In this document: in pieces, positions 1-6,887 of the stretch | Numbering within the stretch: the stretch's first letter is position 1 | Layout of the letters: every line of letters starts with the position of its first letter | Assembly (NCBI GenBank): GCA_018821745.1 | Contig: JAHJLU010000266.1 | Span: forward strand, 1-6,984 | Source: Myxococcota bacterium | GTDB lineage: Bacteria > Myxococcota_A > Polyangia > HGW-17 | DNA length: 6,984 nucleotides | Direction of reading: 5' to 3' | Program-made: the position numbers and the translations under genes | Notes under the pieces: model-generated | Seen by the model: the letters and a program-made list of their open reading frames with translations, nothing else | Databases searched by the model: none | Told to the model about the DNA's origin: nothing

Positions 1-567
1 CTCACCCTCTATGCCTTCAGCGAGCAGAACTGGAACCGCCCCGAAGATGAGGTGGAGGGGCTCATGGAGCTGCTCTCCGAGTACATCATCTCCGAGCGCC
101 ACGAGATCCTCGACAACAACATCCGCTTCTCCACCATCGGCGACCTCTCAAAGCTCAGTGCGCCCCTGCGCGAGGCCATCGCGGAGCTTTGCCACGCCTC
201 CCGGGAGAACACGGGCATGGACTTCTGCATCGCCCTCTCCTACGGGGGCCGTGAGGAGATCCTCCAGGCGGTGAAGAGCTGCATGCGCTCCGCGGGCGAG
301 GGTACTCTGAGTGCGGCCGACCTCACCGAGGCGCTCTTTGAATCCAGACTCTATTCCGGGCACCTCCCCCCCGTGGACCTTATCATTCGCACCTCGGGGG
401 AGCAGCGCCTCTCCAATTTCCTTTTGTGGCAAGCCGCCTACGCGGAGCTCTATTTTACCCCCACACCCTGGCCCGACTTTTCGGAGCAGGATCTGGACGA
501 AGCCATCCGTGTTTTTGGTACCCGTGACCGGCGATTTGGCCTGACCCAGGAACAGATAATCAGGTAA
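1..567 (+). CDS. uppS: Undecaprenyl diphosphate synthase, 5'-truncated by the window edge
   Basis: This is a cis-prenyltransferase that adds isopentenyl units to farnesyl diphosphate, making the C55 carrier lipid for peptidoglycan and O-antigen. It acts in the cytosol at the inner membrane face. The frame is open from base 1, and 188 codons are visible to the TAA at 565-567. The first residues, LTLYAFSEQNWNRP, are a conserved family block, so a GTG at 52 is internal and not the start. Family members are about 250 residues, so roughly 60 N-terminal residues, including the catalytic Asp of the DGNxR motif, lie outside. Visible family motifs are SYGGREEI (visible residues 80-87) and the signature DLIIRTSGEQRLSNFLLWQ (126-144), with the diphosphate-binding Arg and Ser residues intact, then AELYF and WPDF. 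cdsA starts 3 nt after the stop, a common arrangement for these two genes. Codons are mostly C- or G-ending. Confidence 0.96.
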   Translation, partial: LTLYAFSEQNWNRPEDEVEGLMELLSEYIISERHEILDNNIRFSTIGDLSKLSAPLREAIAELCHASRENTGMDFCIALSYGGREEILQAVKSCMRSAGEGTLSAADLTEALFESRLYSGHLPPVDLIIRTSGEQRLSNFLLWQAAYAELYFTPTPWPDFSEQDLDEAIRVFGTRDRRFGLTQEQIIR

Positions 568-570
568 CCC

Positions 571-1413
<843 letters not shown>

Positions 1414-1520
1414 CCCCCCCGCCTTCTTAGGCCAATCACTCGTATTCAGTGACTTCTGGTTTCTCAATTCTCTTCGCCTGACAATTTGGGGGATTCTCCG
1501 TAATTTTATTTTTATTCATA

Positions 1521-1550
1521 TTGGACTTTCCCCCTTCAATTACATACAAT
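1521..1550 (+). promoter_or_regulatory. Candidate sigma-70-type promoter for the first lipoprotein gene
   Basis: TTGGAC at 1521-1526 and TACAAT at 1545-1550 are separated by 18 bp. The -10 box matches the housekeeping consensus at five of six positions and the -35 box at three of six. It lies in the most AT-rich part of the 215-bp gap and would give a leader of roughly 70 nt before the ATG at 1629. This is consensus matching by eye only, and promoters of this group may differ from the E. coli model. Confidence 0.45.
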
Positions 1551-1628
1551 GAAAGTATCCCGAGAGCCGTCAGCTTCAGTGCTGCCCCAAACCATTTTCG
1601 TTCCTCGTGTTCTTGACAGGAGCAAATC

Positions 1629-4094
1629 ATGCGAATCACCTTTTCACTCCTTCTTGTTTTAGCAGCCCTGCAGGCATGCAGTGAAGACACCAGGGTCATC
1701 GACCTTGAGAACTGCGGCAACTCCATCATCAACCCCGGTGAAGAGTGTGACGGGAGTGTTCCCGAGAATGCCACGTGCACATCCGCAGGGTACAGCGGCG
1801 GAGAGCTCTCCTGCACGAGCACCTGCAAGCTGGATTACAGTGCCTGCGAAGGGTTCGTGGCCGCATGCGGTGATGGAATCCGTTCCGGCGCTGAAGAGTG
1901 TGATCTCAGTGATTTTGGTGATCTTTCCTGCGGGAGTTTTACCTACTATGGTGGGCAGCTTCACTGCAATGCGGACTGCACCGTCTCCCTCACGGAGTGC
2001 ATCAGCGCGGGCAAATGCGGCGACGGAACAATACAGGATGCGGAGAATTGTGATGGAGCCAACCTGAACAGCCAATCGTGCAAAACCCTGGGCTACTATG
2101 GCGGGACCCTCGCATGCAGCCCCACATGCGGATGGGATCTCTCCGGGTGTGAGGGGTCTTGCGGCGATGGCATCAAACAGGGGACTGAACAGTGCGATGG
2201 CGCTGACACCGGCGGGCAGTCCTGCTTTTCTCTGAACTATTACGGCGGCAACCTCGGTTGCAACTCTGACTGCACACTGGCTCTTGCCTCCTGTCAATCC
2301 TACGGCACCTGTGGGGACAATGCGGTCAACGCATCCTTCGGAGAACAGTGCGACGGCGCCAACCTCGGTGGCCAGGCCTGTACCTCCCTGGGCTACTATG
2401 GCGGAACCCTCGCCTGCAACTCCTCATGCGGCTGGGATCTCTCGGGTTGTGAGGGTTCCTGCGGCGATGGCGTAAAACAGGCGGCTGAACAGTGCGACGG
2501 CGCAGACTCCGGCGGCCAGTCCTGCATATCCCTGGGCTATTACGGCGGGACCCTCGGTTGCAACCCGGACTGTACGCTGGCGCTTGCCTCGTGTCAATCC
2601 TACGGCACCTGCGGGGACAATGCGATCAACGTATCCTTCGGAGAACAGTGCGACGGCAGCAACCTCGGAGGAGCCAACTGCACAACGGCAGGCTTTAACC
2701 AGGGCACCCTCTCCTGCGACACCGGCTGCTCCTTTGATATCAGCCAGTGCTATCACGTTCCCGAATGTGGAGATGGTCTCAAGGAGGGCACAGAACAATG
2801 TGATGGCGCCGACACGGCAGGGGCCCTCTGCCAGGATGTGGGCATCGCAAACGGCACAGTCTCCTGCCGATCCGACTGCACGCTCAATTACTCAGCATGC
2901 GTGACCTACCACCAGTGGGGCACCTCCGCAGAAGACAGAGCCATGGACATCGGACGTGATCCAGCAGGGAATTTCGTCATCATCGGCTCCAGTTATGGCA
3001 ATTTCTTAGGAAACACCAACAGCGGGTCTTCTGATTGCTTCGTCATGAAGGTCGCTCCATCCGGAACAGTCCTGTGGGCCTACCTTTACGGCACAACGGG
3101 CACAGAATCCCCCTGGGGCCTGAAAGTACTCGATGACGGAAATATTTTGGTCGGTGGGATGAGTACTGGAAATTTTCCCGACCACGTGAACCAGGGCTTG
3201 AATGACGCTTTCCTCATGAAACTTGATACTTCAGGAAACCTTATCTGGCGCAGATATTTTGCCACTTCTGGCGCAGACGGGCTCTCATACATCACTACTG
3301 ATACTGCTGGAAATATTTACGCTTCCGGCACTACTACCGGCGCATTCCCCTCCTTTTCCAATTCCGGTGGCACCGACCTCTTTTTTGTGAAGGTGGACCC
3401 AGATGGTGTTCTCCTTGACACCTTCCAATGGGGTGCTGCTGGCACTGATGGTGTCCCTATTGTGATCCCCACTGCTGGCGGAGACCTGCTTGTCAGTGGT
3501 GTCTATTCGGGTTCACTGTATGGCGATTCACCCATTGGCGGCATGGATCTGGGATTAACTCTCTTTGATGCCTCGCATAATACCCTCTGGAGCACGCTCT
3601 ATGGAACCTCCCAGGATGATTTTGCATACAAGATTGTGCCCCTCTCCGATGGAACGCTGGGGTTTGCGGGGAAAACATACGGGAGCTTCTATGGGAACAG
3701 CAACAGGGGGGACGTGGATCTGCTCGTCTATAAAATGGACTCCACCGGGAATCTGGTGTGGTCTGATCAACTGGGGAGTGGAGGACCCGACGCGCTGCTG
3801 GGTTTAGCCACAGGCCCCGATGATCATCTCTACTCCTGTGGCAGTGTCAGTGGCAGTATCCTGGGAACCCCTTACAGGGGGTCCTATGATATTATCCTTG
3901 TCTCGCACACCGACGATGGTGTCCTGCGTTTTGTCAGATCATACGGCACCTCTGGCTGGGACCGGGCTGACAAACTCTTTGTCGACGAAAACAACAATAT
4001 CTGGATAACAGGATTCACATCGGGCGCTCTCCCGGGCAACTCATACTATGGCAACATGGATGTTATGCTGATCCAAACCTACGGTGGGGATTAA
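1629..4094 (+). CDS. Predicted lipoprotein: eight six-cysteine modules plus seven-repeat SBBP-type beta-propeller
   Basis: This 821-residue protein is predicted to be exported and lipid-anchored. The signal peptide has a hydrophobic core at residues 5-14 and the lipobox L-Q-A-C with Cys17. The start is supported by AGGAG at 1618-1622, 6 nt before the ATG. Eight modules of about 50 residues begin at C29, C80, C130, C178, C228, C278, C328 and C380. Each reads roughly CGDG...E(Q/E)CDG...C...GYYGGTL.C...C.....C, six cysteines that could form three disulfides, and they resemble the Myxococcus-type cysteine-rich repeat. Residues 428-821 hold seven repeats of about 56 residues (YGTSG.D....D..GN....G...G...G....G..D.F..K.D..G...W), resembling SBBP beta-propeller repeats. 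Two cysteines, C470 and C737, lie in the propeller. The final cysteine module and head closely match the next gene, so the two are paralogues. A surface or periplasmic binding role is plausible, but the ligand is unknown. No protease, sugar hydrolase or other catalytic motif was seen. Confidence 0.9.
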   Translation: MRITFSLLLVLAALQACSEDTRVIDLENCGNSIINPGEECDGSVPENATCTSAGYSGGELSCTSTCKLDYSACEGFVAACGDGIRSGAEECDLSDFGDLSCGSFTYYGGQLHCNADCTVSLTECISAGKCGDGTIQDAENCDGANLNSQSCKTLGYYGGTLACSPTCGWDLSGCEGSCGDGIKQGTEQCDGADTGGQSCFSLNYYGGNLGCNSDCTLALASCQSYGTCGDNAVNASFGEQCDGANLGGQACTSLGYYGGTLACNSSCGWDLSGCEGSCGDGVKQAAEQCDGADSGGQSCISLGYYGGTLGCNPDCTLALASCQSYGTCGDNAINVSFGEQCDGSNLGGANCTTAGFNQGTLSCDTGCSFDISQCYHVPECGDGLKEGTEQCDGADTAGALCQDVGIANGTVSCRSDCTLNYSACVTYHQWGTSAEDRAMDIGRDPAGNFVIIGSSYGNFLGNTNSGSSDCFVMKVAPSGTVLWAYLYGTTGTESPWGLKVLDDGNILVGGMSTGNFPDHVNQGLNDAFLMKLDTSGNLIWRRYFATSGADGLSYITTDTAGNIYASGTTTGAFPSFSNSGGTDLFFVKVDPDGVLLDTFQWGAAGTDGVPIVIPTAGGDLLVSGVYSGSLYGDSPIGGMDLGLTLFDASHNTLWSTLYGTSQDDFAYKIVPLSDGTLGFAGKTYGSFYGNSNRGDVDLLVYKMDSTGNLVWSDQLGSGGPDALLGLATGPDDHLYSCGSVSGSILGTPYRGSYDIILVSHTDDGVLRFVRSYGTSGWDRADKLFVDENNNIWITGFTSGALPGNSYYGNMDVMLIQTYGGD
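2050..2645 (+). repeat. Tandem 300-bp duplication within the cysteine-module stalk
   Basis: Bases from about 2050 to 2345 recur exactly 300 bp later, at about 2350 to 2645, without any indel. Comparing 2101-2340 with 2401-2640 by hand gives about 34 mismatches in 240, roughly 86% identity. The unit is 100 codons, two cysteine modules. The best conserved stretch is around 2287-2340 and 2587-2640 (5 mismatches in the 60 bases from 2281). Similarity continues for about 30 bases into a third partial copy at 2641. Modules alternate between two types, CGDG(I/V)KQ and CGDN(A/I)N.SFGEQ, which shows that the duplicated unit was a pair. Confidence 0.88.
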
Positions 4095-4121
4095 ATCGAC
4101 CATAGGATGAATGCACTTACC

Positions 4122-4158
4122 CAAGGCCAAAGAGAGTTCAGTGCCCTTGAGATTTTTT
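4122..4158 (+). terminator. Candidate intrinsic terminator after the first lipoprotein gene
   Basis: CAAGG at 4122-4126 pairs with CCTTG at 4145-4149. A C-C mismatch follows, then CA/TG pairs (4128-4129 with 4142-4143), closing a loop of about 12 nt. AGA and then six T residues (4153-4158) follow directly. It starts 27 bp after the TAA stop. The stem is short and imperfect, so termination may be partial. Confidence 0.45.
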
Positions 4159-4178
4159 CTTGTAAATAGTTCAGAAAG

Positions 4179-4207
4179 CCTCAAGGGGGAGACCTGCCCG
4201 CTTGAGG
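4179..4207. repeat. Inverted repeat, hairpin-forming, between the lipoprotein genes
   Basis: CCTCAAG (4179-4185) and CTTGAGG (4201-4207) are perfect inverted arms. Inside them, after one G-G mismatch, GGG (4187-4189) pairs with CCC (4197-4199) around the loop AGACCTG. No clear T-run follows on the + strand, so it is either a second, weaker termination or RNA-stability structure, or a protein-binding dyad. Confidence 0.4.
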
Positions 4208-4294
4208 AGAGTTTCGACCTCTGCCCCACGGACCCGGCATACGTCGGCTGCTTCACCATGCGTATGCACTGAGGATTTCATCTTGGCGAATATG

Positions 4295-4303
4295 TGATAT
4301 ACT
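4295..4303 (+). promoter_or_regulatory. Candidate extended -10 promoter for the second lipoprotein gene
   Basis: TGATATACT fits the extended -10 pattern TGnTATAAT with one mismatch in the hexamer. No good -35 box is seen 16-18 bp upstream, which extended -10 promoters tolerate. It lies 44 bp before the ATG at 4348. With the terminator at 4122-4158, it suggests that the second gene can be transcribed separately from the first. Confidence 0.35.
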
Positions 4304-4337
4304 CCTCAGTAGCATCAGCGTATTCAAATCTGCCCAC

Positions 4338-4342
4338 GGAGG
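4338..4342 (+). promoter_or_regulatory. Ribosome binding site that fixes the start of the second lipoprotein
   Basis: GGAGG lies 5 nt before the ATG at 4348. The open frame extends upstream to a GTG at 4294, but that start would place 18 polar residues before the signal peptide and has no such site. The ATG at 4348 gives a textbook lipoprotein N-terminus. Confidence 0.8.
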
Positions 4343-4347
4343 CAACA

Positions 4348-5895
4348 ATGGCCAAATATCATATATTCCTGTTAGTTTTGCTTTGTCTCACCTTAACCGC
4401 CTGCCCCTTCTTTGACTCGGAAAGTAAGTGCGGTGACGAAGTCATTCAAGGCAACGAAGAGTGCGATGGAAATAATTTCGGTGTCCTCACCTGCAACACC
4501 ATAGGCTTTCCGTCAGGGTCTCTTGCCTGCACCAATTCATGCCGCCTGGACACCTCCGGCTGCCAGAACCTCCCCGGATGTGGAAATGGTATCACTGAAG
4601 GGGAAGAAGCCTGTGATGGGCAAGATCTCAATGGTGCTTCCTGCCAGGATGTGGGTATTGGCGATGGACAAGTCTCCTGCACCAATTCGTGTACTGTTGA
4701 TTATTCTGAGTGCACAGCCATCCATCAATGGGGAACTTCAGGAATTGATAGAGGCACCAATATCGCGATCGATTCCATGGGGAATGTTTTCGTCGTTGGT
4801 TTCACTGACGGTAATCTTCTGGGAAATGTCGGGAGAGGGGAAGGCGATGTCTTCCTCATGAAATTCTCGTGGAATGGGGAACTTCTCTGGACCCAGACCT
4901 ATGGCACGCAGAGCAATGAATATGCCTTCGGCCTCGCGATTGACCCTGATGACAACATTATTTTCTCAGGAATGACCGCAGGGAATCTGGGCGGTCAGAC
5001 CTCACGAGGTGGGGAGGATGGCTTCGTGATGAAGACAGACAATAACGGTGAGCCAATTTGGACCCGCCTCATTGGCACATCAGGAACCGATGCGGTCTCG
5101 TGGTTAACCGTGGATCCCATGGGTAATGTTCATGTAACGGGTCGAACAACCAGCGCTTTTCCCTCCTTCACCAACAGGGGAGGAACCGACGTCTTTTATG
5201 CCAAATTATCCCCCACGGGAGAGACCCTTTTCATTTCTCAATGGGGAGATTCCGGTGATGACGCCCCCGGAGCCATAAGAGTAGACAGTGAGGGTTCTAT
5301 CCTGATCATGGGGAGATACACACCAAGTGGAACCGCCAATGGCCTCGACTGCCGACTCACCAAGCTGGGTTCCCAAGGAGCAGAACTCTGGACGACCACC
5401 TTCGGTACTTCCGGAAATGAAAACTGTTACGATTTTTCCCTGGACCATGATGGCACAATCTCCTTTGCAGGCAGTACGGCGGGAGTTTATCCCGGAGAAT
5501 CGAGCTCAGGAAATTTTGACGCGGTCTTTGCAAAACTGGATGGAAGTGGAGAAATCTTATGGCTTGATCAGGTCGGCTCCACTGATAATGATCACTCGAC
5601 GGGCACTGCTATCAGTACATCTGGAGACTACTTTTTTTCAGGCTGTCTCAGTGGTTCTCTCGACGGACAGACCGCTGCCGGGAGCGCAGACATCTACCTC
5701 GTCGGTTACAACTCCGAAGGCCAACGCATTTGGTCAAAAATGTGGGGTTCAAGCAGTTGGGATAATTCAGGCAAATTCGTTTTCGACTCCTACGGAAACG
5801 CCTGGATAACCGGCTACGCAGAGGCCGCCTTCCCGGGTAAAACCCACTACGGCAACATGGACATCGTCCTCATCCACACCCACGTTGGCTATTAG
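4348..5895 (+). CDS. Predicted lipoprotein: two six-cysteine modules plus seven-repeat SBBP-type beta-propeller, paralogue of the preceding gene
   Basis: This 515-residue protein is predicted to be exported and lipid-anchored. It has K3, a hydrophobic core at residues 6-17 and the lipobox L-T-A-C with Cys19. Two cysteine modules begin at C28 and C78, each with six cysteines. Residues 126-515 hold seven repeats of about 56 residues that align one to one with those of the upstream gene. Shared details include HQWGTS at the junction, AFPSF.N.GGTD in repeat 3, and WITG...A.PG...YGNMD in repeat 7. The second module (CQDVGI...CT.DYS.C) matches the eighth module of the larger paralogue, so the shared core is last module plus head and the stalk is what varies. 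C335, C360 and C433 are extra cysteines in the propeller. Codon use is less C/G-biased than in uppS-cdsA. A ligand-binding or surface role is inference; no catalytic motif was recognised. Confidence 0.9.
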   Translation: MAKYHIFLLVLLCLTLTACPFFDSESKCGDEVIQGNEECDGNNFGVLTCNTIGFPSGSLACTNSCRLDTSGCQNLPGCGNGITEGEEACDGQDLNGASCQDVGIGDGQVSCTNSCTVDYSECTAIHQWGTSGIDRGTNIAIDSMGNVFVVGFTDGNLLGNVGRGEGDVFLMKFSWNGELLWTQTYGTQSNEYAFGLAIDPDDNIIFSGMTAGNLGGQTSRGGEDGFVMKTDNNGEPIWTRLIGTSGTDAVSWLTVDPMGNVHVTGRTTSAFPSFTNRGGTDVFYAKLSPTGETLFISQWGDSGDDAPGAIRVDSEGSILIMGRYTPSGTANGLDCRLTKLGSQGAELWTTTFGTSGNENCYDFSLDHDGTISFAGSTAGVYPGESSSGNFDAVFAKLDGSGEILWLDQVGSTDNDHSTGTAISTSGDYFFSGCLSGSLDGQTAAGSADIYLVGYNSEGQRIWSKMWGSSSWDNSGKFVFDSYGNAWITGYAEAAFPGKTHYGNMDIVLIHTHVGY

Positions 5896-5906
5896 GTATT
5901 TTGGTT

Positions 5907-5932
5907 CTGGTGCTGCCTTGGGAGCATTCCAG
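5907..5932. terminator. Hairpin between convergent genes, possible weak terminator
   Basis: CTGGTGCT (5907-5914) pairs with AGCA (5923-5926) and CCAG (5929-5932), with a two-base TT bulge and an eight-base loop. It lies in the 81-bp gap between the second lipoprotein gene and the convergent minus-strand gene, where a bidirectional terminator would be expected. Neither strand has a T-run after it, so assignment as an intrinsic terminator is weak. Confidence 0.25.
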
Positions 5933-5976
5933 GCCGACACCTGTCCACTCTCACTGCAAGTAAAATGGGGGAGATT

Positions 5977-6696
5977 CTACTCTTCTGGGGTGGGGTCATT
6001 GGTGGGATCGGAGTCTTCTTCATCCTGATCCTCGCTGTCTACGGTTTTGGCTCTCTTGAGCATGGAGAGGCCCATGCGGATGCGCTGGCGCTTGGAGAAG
6101 TCCAGGGTGCGGGCGATGGTGGCCCACTGCTGGAACCAGCTCCACATAACCATCAGGGCCTCCTCCATCTGCTGGTATCGATCCACCACAGCCTCACCAT
6201 CGGCGGGGATGGCGGCGGACTGGATCCGCTCCATCAGGGTCCTGGCGTCGCCGAGAATCTCCTCGGTGAGTCCGCGCTTGACCAGGAGGGCGATGGCCTG
6301 CCGGGCCTCATCGGTGGTCTGGGCCTTCAGGGCGTCATAGCGCTCAAGGAAGAGCTTGATGTTGATGATCACACTCTGCCCAGAGGTCTTGGTGATATCT
6401 CCGAAGATTTCCTGATGGATGGCGGGGAAGTTGAACTGGAGGGTGGCGCCTGCGACGTCGAACCAGATGTTCTCCCATTCGTTGAGCAGCTTGATGTCCT
6501 CACCAAAGGTGTTGAATGTAACGGGGGAAGGTGACCCCTTGCTCACGCCGGAGGCACAATAGACGAGCTGCCAGCCGTGGTCGACGTCATCCTGACCAAA
6601 ACCGCGAAGGGTGAGCCTGGCCATGATTTCGGGATGGTTGACGGCGGTGAGGAAGTTGATGGTTCTGAGGAATTTTTCGTTCTTGTCTACTCTCAT
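5977..6696 (-). CDS. Uncharacterised soluble protein with acidic C-terminal tail
   Basis: I do not recognise a named family. The 239-residue protein has no signal peptide or membrane segment and looks cytosolic and mostly helical. It starts MRVDKNEKFLRTINFL, contains RGFGQDDVDHGWQLV (about 31-45), NEWENIWFDVAGATLQFNFP (72-91) and a Trp-rich helix MWSWFQQWATIARTLDF (184-200), and ends in a stretch dominated by Asp and Glu (220-239). The ATG at 6696 is chosen because AGGT precedes it by 6 nt on the minus strand and because a longer reading from a TTG at 6846 adds 50 residues without a ribosome site. The balanced composition with many aromatics favours this strand over the overlapping + strand frame. 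It converges on the lipoprotein genes, so shared function is not implied. My impression that similar hypothetical proteins occur in myxobacteria is from memory only. Confidence 0.75.
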   Translation of the reverse strand: MRVDKNEKFLRTINFLTAVNHPEIMARLTLRGFGQDDVDHGWQLVYCASGVSKGSPSPVTFNTFGEDIKLLNEWENIWFDVAGATLQFNFPAIHQEIFGDITKTSGQSVIINIKLFLERYDALKAQTTDEARQAIALLVKRGLTEEILGDARTLMERIQSAAIPADGEAVVDRYQQMEEALMVMWSWFQQWATIARTLDFSKRQRIRMGLSMLKRAKTVDSEDQDEEDSDPTNDPTPEE

Positions 6697-6730
6697 GTTG
6701 GTACCTGCTTTCTGCAAAGGTTTGGGTTGA

Positions 6731-6746
6731 GGACAGCGTGCTGTCC
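6731..6746. promoter_or_regulatory. Perfect dyad, candidate operator of the minus-strand gene
   Basis: GGACAGC and GCTGTCC are perfect 7-bp inverted arms around a GT centre. It ends 34 bp upstream of the ATG at 6696, where a repressor site or a leader-RNA hairpin could act. The two-base centre is too small for a normal RNA loop without opening the inner pairs, which favours DNA binding by a dimeric protein. The binding protein is unknown. Confidence 0.35.
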
Positions 6747-6755
6747 AGTGTTTAG

Positions 6756-6863
6756 TTATTTCCCTTTTCGGCACCTGCTCCCGGTTGTTGCAGCCTGAGA
6801 GTAAAAAAATTGAAAAAACTTCCCCAAAATGCCTCTGGAGGCCCAAAACAAGGCTTTTTCCAT
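6756..6863 (-). CDS. Possible small ORF, 35 residues, basic
   Basis: On the minus strand an ATG at 6863 is preceded by GAGGGGG (6874-6868) with AACT between, a reasonable ribosome site. It opens a 35-codon frame to TAA at 6758-6756. The peptide begins MEKALFWASRGILGKFFQFF, so it has a hydrophobic, Phe-rich centre, and ends in an Arg/Lys-rich tail (SRCRKGK). It lies 59 bp upstream of the 239-residue gene on the same strand and could be a leader peptide, a small membrane-associated protein or chance. No family is recognised. Confidence 0.25.
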   Translation of the reverse strand: MEKALFWASRGILGKFFQFFYSQAATTGSRCRKGK

Positions 6864-6887
6864 AGTTCCCCCTCGAATTTACATTCT

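Noticed and set aside
1436..1519. A 27-codon minus-strand ORF in the gap after cdsA, starting MNKNKITENPP, preceded by a G-rich tract
   Set aside because: It is very short, its Lys/Asn-rich start reflects the local A/T-rich DNA, and the G-rich tract also overlaps the candidate promoter of the lipoprotein gene. It cannot be separated from chance.
1488..1534. GGGGGA and TCCCCC arms flanking an A/T-rich stretch, considered as a terminator after cdsA
   Set aside because: The arms are 35 bases apart, the pairing is only six bases, and no T-run follows the second arm.
1613..1618. TTGACA, a perfect -35 hexamer
   Set aside because: It overlaps the ribosome binding site just before the ATG at 1629, and no -10 box follows at the right distance.
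1659..2297. A 212-codon minus-strand frame over the cysteine modules
   Set aside because: It mirrors the repeated codons of the modules on the plus strand and has no independent start signal or recognised domain.
2016..2700. Regular repeats that could suggest a CRISPR array
   Set aside because: The repeats are long, diverged, contiguous and in frame within a coding sequence, with no short identical repeats or unique spacers.
5965..6534. A 189-codon plus-strand frame over the unassigned minus-strand gene
   Set aside because: It is poor in aromatics and rich in Gly, Leu, Asp and His runs, as expected of a shadow. The minus-strand frame is longer, has a ribosome site and a balanced composition.
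6697..6846. A 50-residue N-terminal extension of the minus-strand gene from a TTG at 6846, including an LSGC lipobox-like string
   Set aside because: There is no ribosome site before the TTG, the hydrophobic stretch is only about nine residues and is encoded by T-runs, and the protein from the ATG at 6696 looks cytosolic and complete.
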